Shown in pieces: positions 61,296 to 64,000 of a stretch of DNA of 64,000 bases; the first letter of the stretch is position 1, and each line of letters starts with the position of its first letter. The position numbers and the translations under genes are program-made. The stretch covers positions 2,785,001 through 2,849,000 of the forward strand of contig NZ_CP119078.1 in NCBI RefSeq assembly GCF_029026145.1, in the 5' to 3' direction. Below the pieces are notes generated by a model. That model searched no databases and was not told the DNA's origin. It saw only the letters and a list, made by a program, of their open reading frames with translations. Origin of the DNA: Legionella cardiaca (GTDB lineage Bacteria; Pseudomonadota; Gammaproteobacteria; Legionellales; Legionellaceae).

Positions 61296-64000
61296 ATGGG
61301 CCAACTGTATTTACAGGAATTTAATAATGTAAAATTATTAAATTTTCCGCCAGTATATTATGGGTTGAGCTATTCAAAACCCGCTTATAATAATTCAACC
61401 TTTAATGAAGCCTTTCCTACGTACCTTTTTAAAAGCTCAAACAGTTTAACCACCACAGTTCAAAGTAATTTTTTTACTTGGGCACCCAGTAAAGCTTCCT
61501 CAATAGGAATATGGACGGATATTTTTAATAAAGCAGAAGAAATTGAAAATCTTGATGGTTTTAGCTTTGTAATTATCGATCCCTATTACACACAAGGTTC
61601 TTTAGCTGCCAACTACCCTACCTTCTATTATGAATTAAGAATTATTGATAATCTCCCAGAATCAACTTTTTTTAACATTCCTTTTTTATCTAGCTTTGAC
61701 TTAAAATTTGTTGAAAGTAATTTTTTAAACCCCTCACTTGGTATACCCATCGTCGATCGAACTGGCTCACCTACTCTTATTGATTTTAAATCTCAGGTAT
61801 TAGTGAGCATTGCCGGACCTGCAAATGTCATCGAAGGAGAAGCAACCACCAATTACACCGTCAGTTTAAGTCATCCTGTTCCTGCGGGTGGTTCTATCAC
61901 CGTAAATTTAACTTACAGCGGCGTGGCTCAAGACGGCAGTGATTTTACGGGTGTAGCATCCGTCGTCATTCCCGCAGGTAGCAGTAGTGCAACCTTTACC
62001 ATTCAAACCCTGGACGATGCCTTAGCCGAAGGCAGTGAAAATTTTACCGTAAGCATTGCCTCCATTGTTGATAATGGCAACAGTTTCGAAGCAATAACCG
62101 CAAACCCTGCTGCGGATGAAGTCACAACCACCATCACCGATCAAATTGGTTCTGATAATCCTCCTGGGTCTGAAGATCAAGTATTAGTGAGTATTGCCGG
62201 ACCTGCAAATGTCATCGAAGGAGAAGCAACCACCAATTACACCGTTAGTTTAAGTCATCCTGTTCCTGCGGGTGGTTCTATCACCGTAAATTTAACTTAT
62301 AGCGGCGTGGCTCAAGACGGCAGTGATTTTACGGGTGTAGCATCCGTCGTCATTCCCGCAGGTAGCAGTAGTGCAACCTTTACCATTCAAACCCTGGACG
62401 ATGCCTTAGCCGAAGGCAGTGAAAATTTTACCGTAAGCATTGCCTCCATTGTTGATAATGGCAACAGTTTCGAAGCAATAACCGCAAACCCTGCTGCGGA
62501 TGAAGTCACGACCACCATCACTGATCAAATTGGTTCTGATAATCCTCCTGGGTCTGAAGATCAAGTATTAGTGAGTATTGCCGGACCTGCAAATGTCATC
62601 GAAGGAGAAGCAACCACCAATTACACCGTCAGTTTAAGTCATCCTGTTCCTGCGGGTGGTTCTATCACCGTAAATTTAACTTATAGCGGCGTGGCTCAAG
62701 ACGGCAGTGATTTTACGGGTGTAGCATCCGTCGTCATTCCCGCAGGTAGCAGTAGTGCAACCTTTACCATTCAAACCCTGGACGATGCCTTAGCCGAAGG
62801 CAGTGAAAATTTTACCGTAAGCATTGCCTCCATTGTTGATAATGGCAACAGTTTCGAAGCAATAACCGCAAACCCTGCTGCGGATGAAGTCACAACCACC
62901 ATCACCGATCAAATTGGTTCTGATAATCCTCCTGGGCCTGAAGATCAAGTATTGGTCAGTATTATTGGACCTGCAAATGTCATCGAAGGGGAAGTAACCA
63001 CCAATTATACCGTCAGTTTAAGTCAAACCGTTCCTGCGGGTGGTTCTATCACCGTAAATTTAACTTATAGCGGCGTGGCTCAAGACGGTAGCGATTTTAC
63101 CGGAGTGGTATCCGTCGTCATTCCTGCTGGTAGCAGCAGTACAATTTTTACCATTCAAACCTTAGATGACACTTTGCTAGAAAGCGATGAACCTTTTACT
63201 GTTTCTATTTCTTCCGTAATCGATAACAACAATAGTTTTGAAGCAGTTTTGGTTGATACGCAAAGCGATAGTGTTGAGACAGTTATTATCGATAATGATG
63301 TTCTTGAATTTACTAGCTCAGGAGATTCGCTTTTATTGTCAACATCAGGAACCTCTACTCTTCCTAATTTCGAAGGTGCTTACGGACTGAGTGCATTAAA
63401 TCCCGTTCAGGGCGATCTTACTGGTTTAATTAACAGTTTAATTGCACCTGGAGGATCATTAGCCGGTGACAGTTTTGAGAATGCTTTGTCACTGATTCTT
63501 GCACAAGAAGGCGTGGCTTATAACACTGACGTGGTTCGCTTAACTGATAATGGCTCAATCAATGATTTCTATTATGAAAGAGCATTTAACGGCAGTGAAA
63601 ACTTTATTAGCTATCAGAATGCATCTCCCTCTGCCTTATTTGGCTTATTGCCTGTATCCACTCAATTAGCGCTTTTAGGATATAACATTAATGCCGTGGA
63701 TGATTTAGGAGCAGGCAATTTATTATTTACAACAACGGCGGGAGGACAATTACCTACTTATGATGCCACCACAGATACGTTCGGTAATTTAACTTTTAAT
63801 AATGAAGATGTCATTTTAGCTACTCGACAAAAAGGAGGCTATTATACCTATGAAATATTCCTTAATGGCCTTACTGATGCGGGTTTGGATGATAGTTTAT
63901 TGAATGTACCCGGCATCATTCAAGAATTCATGATTGATGGATTGGCTTATAATGGCAACCTACAAAATGGAACACTCTATTTTTCTTTATCCAATTTAAC
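61296..64000 (+). CDS. Large Calx-beta repeat protein (3' end outside the window)
   Basis: The gene starts at ATG 61296 with TAAGGA upstream and is open to the right edge (901 codons so far). It has no signal peptide, as in type I-secreted adhesins. Residues 1-167 are a non-repetitive beta-rich region. Then come four copies of a 128-residue Calx-beta unit (from 61797; each opens VLVSIAGPANVIEGEATT and has GSDFTGVASVVIPAG and a TLDDALAEGSENFTVSI motif). The region from about 63310 is a new domain (LEFTSSGDSLLLSTSGTSTL, later YYTYEIFLNGL). Calx-beta domains bind calcium. The end of the protein, where an RTX tail would lie, is not visible. Confidence 0.85.
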   Translation, partial: MGQLYLQEFNNVKLLNFPPVYYGLSYSKPAYNNSTFNEAFPTYLFKSSNSLTTTVQSNFFTWAPSKASSIGIWTDIFNKAEEIENLDGFSFVIIDPYYTQGSLAANYPTFYYELRIIDNLPESTFFNIPFLSSFDLKFVESNFLNPSLGIPIVDRTGSPTLIDFKSQVLVSIAGPANVIEGEATTNYTVSLSHPVPAGGSITVNLTYSGVAQDGSDFTGVASVVIPAGSSSATFTIQTLDDALAEGSENFTVSIASIVDNGNSFEAITANPAADEVTTTITDQIGSDNPPGSEDQVLVSIAGPANVIEGEATTNYTVSLSHPVPAGGSITVNLTYSGVAQDGSDFTGVASVVIPAGSSSATFTIQTLDDALAEGSENFTVSIASIVDNGNSFEAITANPAADEVTTTITDQIGSDNPPGSEDQVLVSIAGPANVIEGEATTNYTVSLSHPVPAGGSITVNLTYSGVAQDGSDFTGVASVVIPAGSSSATFTIQTLDDALAEGSENFTVSIASIVDNGNSFEAITANPAADEVTTTITDQIGSDNPPGPEDQVLVSIIGPANVIEGEVTTNYTVSLSQTVPAGGSITVNLTYSGVAQDGSDFTGVVSVVIPAGSSSTIFTIQTLDDTLLESDEPFTVSISSVIDNNNSFEAVLVDTQSDSVETVIIDNDVLEFTSSGDSLLLSTSGTSTLPNFEGAYGLSALNPVQGDLTGLINSLIAPGGSLAGDSFENALSLILAQEGVAYNTDVVRLTDNGSINDFYYERAFNGSENFISYQNASPSALFGLLPVSTQLALLGYNINAVDDLGAGNLLFTTTAGGQLPTYDATTDTFGNLTFNNEDVILATRQKGGYYTYEIFLNGLTDAGLDDSLLNVPGIIQEFMIDGLAYNGNLQNGTLYFSLSNL
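61797..63306 (+). repeat. Four tandem 384-bp Calx-beta repeats
   Basis: Copies begin at 61797, 62181, 62565 and 62949, exactly 384 bp apart. Copies 1-3 differ only at a few third-codon positions seen by eye. Copy 4 matches in its first half and diverges after about 63170. Confidence 0.9.

Noticed and set aside
1-64000. CRISPR arrays, tRNA or rRNA genes, intact insertion sequences or phage genes
   Set aside because: No regularly spaced short repeats, no tRNA-like cloverleaf and no transposase, integrase or phage structural frame was seen.

Overview
The window looks like a chromosomal segment of a Legionella species, probably not L. pneumophila itself. It is AT-rich, with a dense housekeeping block followed by a long run of large proteins with eukaryotic-like domains and little similarity to ordinary bacterial families. 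Legionella-type hallmarks include a class D beta-lactamase with a Legionella-like layout, a mitochondrial-carrier-like protein, a fused protein kinase, ankyrin and transglutaminase-like proteins, and PmrA-type promoter boxes in front of some of them. The species call is inference; no rRNA or tRNA gene is present to support it.

Left part (1 to about 28 kb), mostly core genes. A truncated alpha/beta hydrolase is followed by a secreted DM9-repeat protein and a small protein with an SH2-like signature. Then comes the folA-pdxA-surA-lptD cluster on the minus strand, with the divergent amgK-murU pair (peptidoglycan-sugar recycling). Next are a large acyl-CoA dehydrogenase (fadE), a CYTH-like protein translationally coupled to a half-size chromate transporter, ppk1, the divergent epmB/efp pair (EF-P and an enzyme that modifies it), a RimK-like ATP-grasp ligase, yajQ, a saccharopine-dehydrogenase-like protein with a DUF2269-type membrane protein, a hibernation factor fused to a cold-shock-like domain, a CBS protein and the beta-lactamase.

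Right part (about 28 to 61 kb), accessory and effector-like. Metabolic genes (ku, zinc alcohol dehydrogenase, bestrophin-like channel, beta-carbonic anhydrase, DJ-1/PfpI protein, arylamine N-acetyltransferase) alternate with candidate Dot/Icm effectors. These are a U-box-like protein, a degenerate uridine-kinase/GNAT fusion, a secreted papain-like protease, an ankyrin protein with two HEPN-type R-x4-H motifs, a Cys-His-Asp thiol enzyme, a HAD-like protein, a GxSxG hydrolase-like protein, a mitochondrial-carrier-like protein, a two-TM coiled-coil protein, a tandem-repeat protein, a Tgl-type transglutaminase-like protein, a glycosyltransferase-like/Ser-Thr-kinase fusion with a coupled 105-residue partner, a tail-anchored heme-oxygenase-like protein and a CheD-like deamidase candidate. 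Three of them (at 42.5, 46.3 and 54.9 kb) share a tandem TTAAT-type box followed at exactly 7 nt by a -10 hexamer, which fits one PmrA-controlled regulon. The window ends inside a large Calx-beta repeat protein whose first three 384-bp repeats are almost identical.

Functions of effector candidates are read from motifs only. No search was run, and secretion by Dot/Icm is inferred from domain content and promoter boxes.
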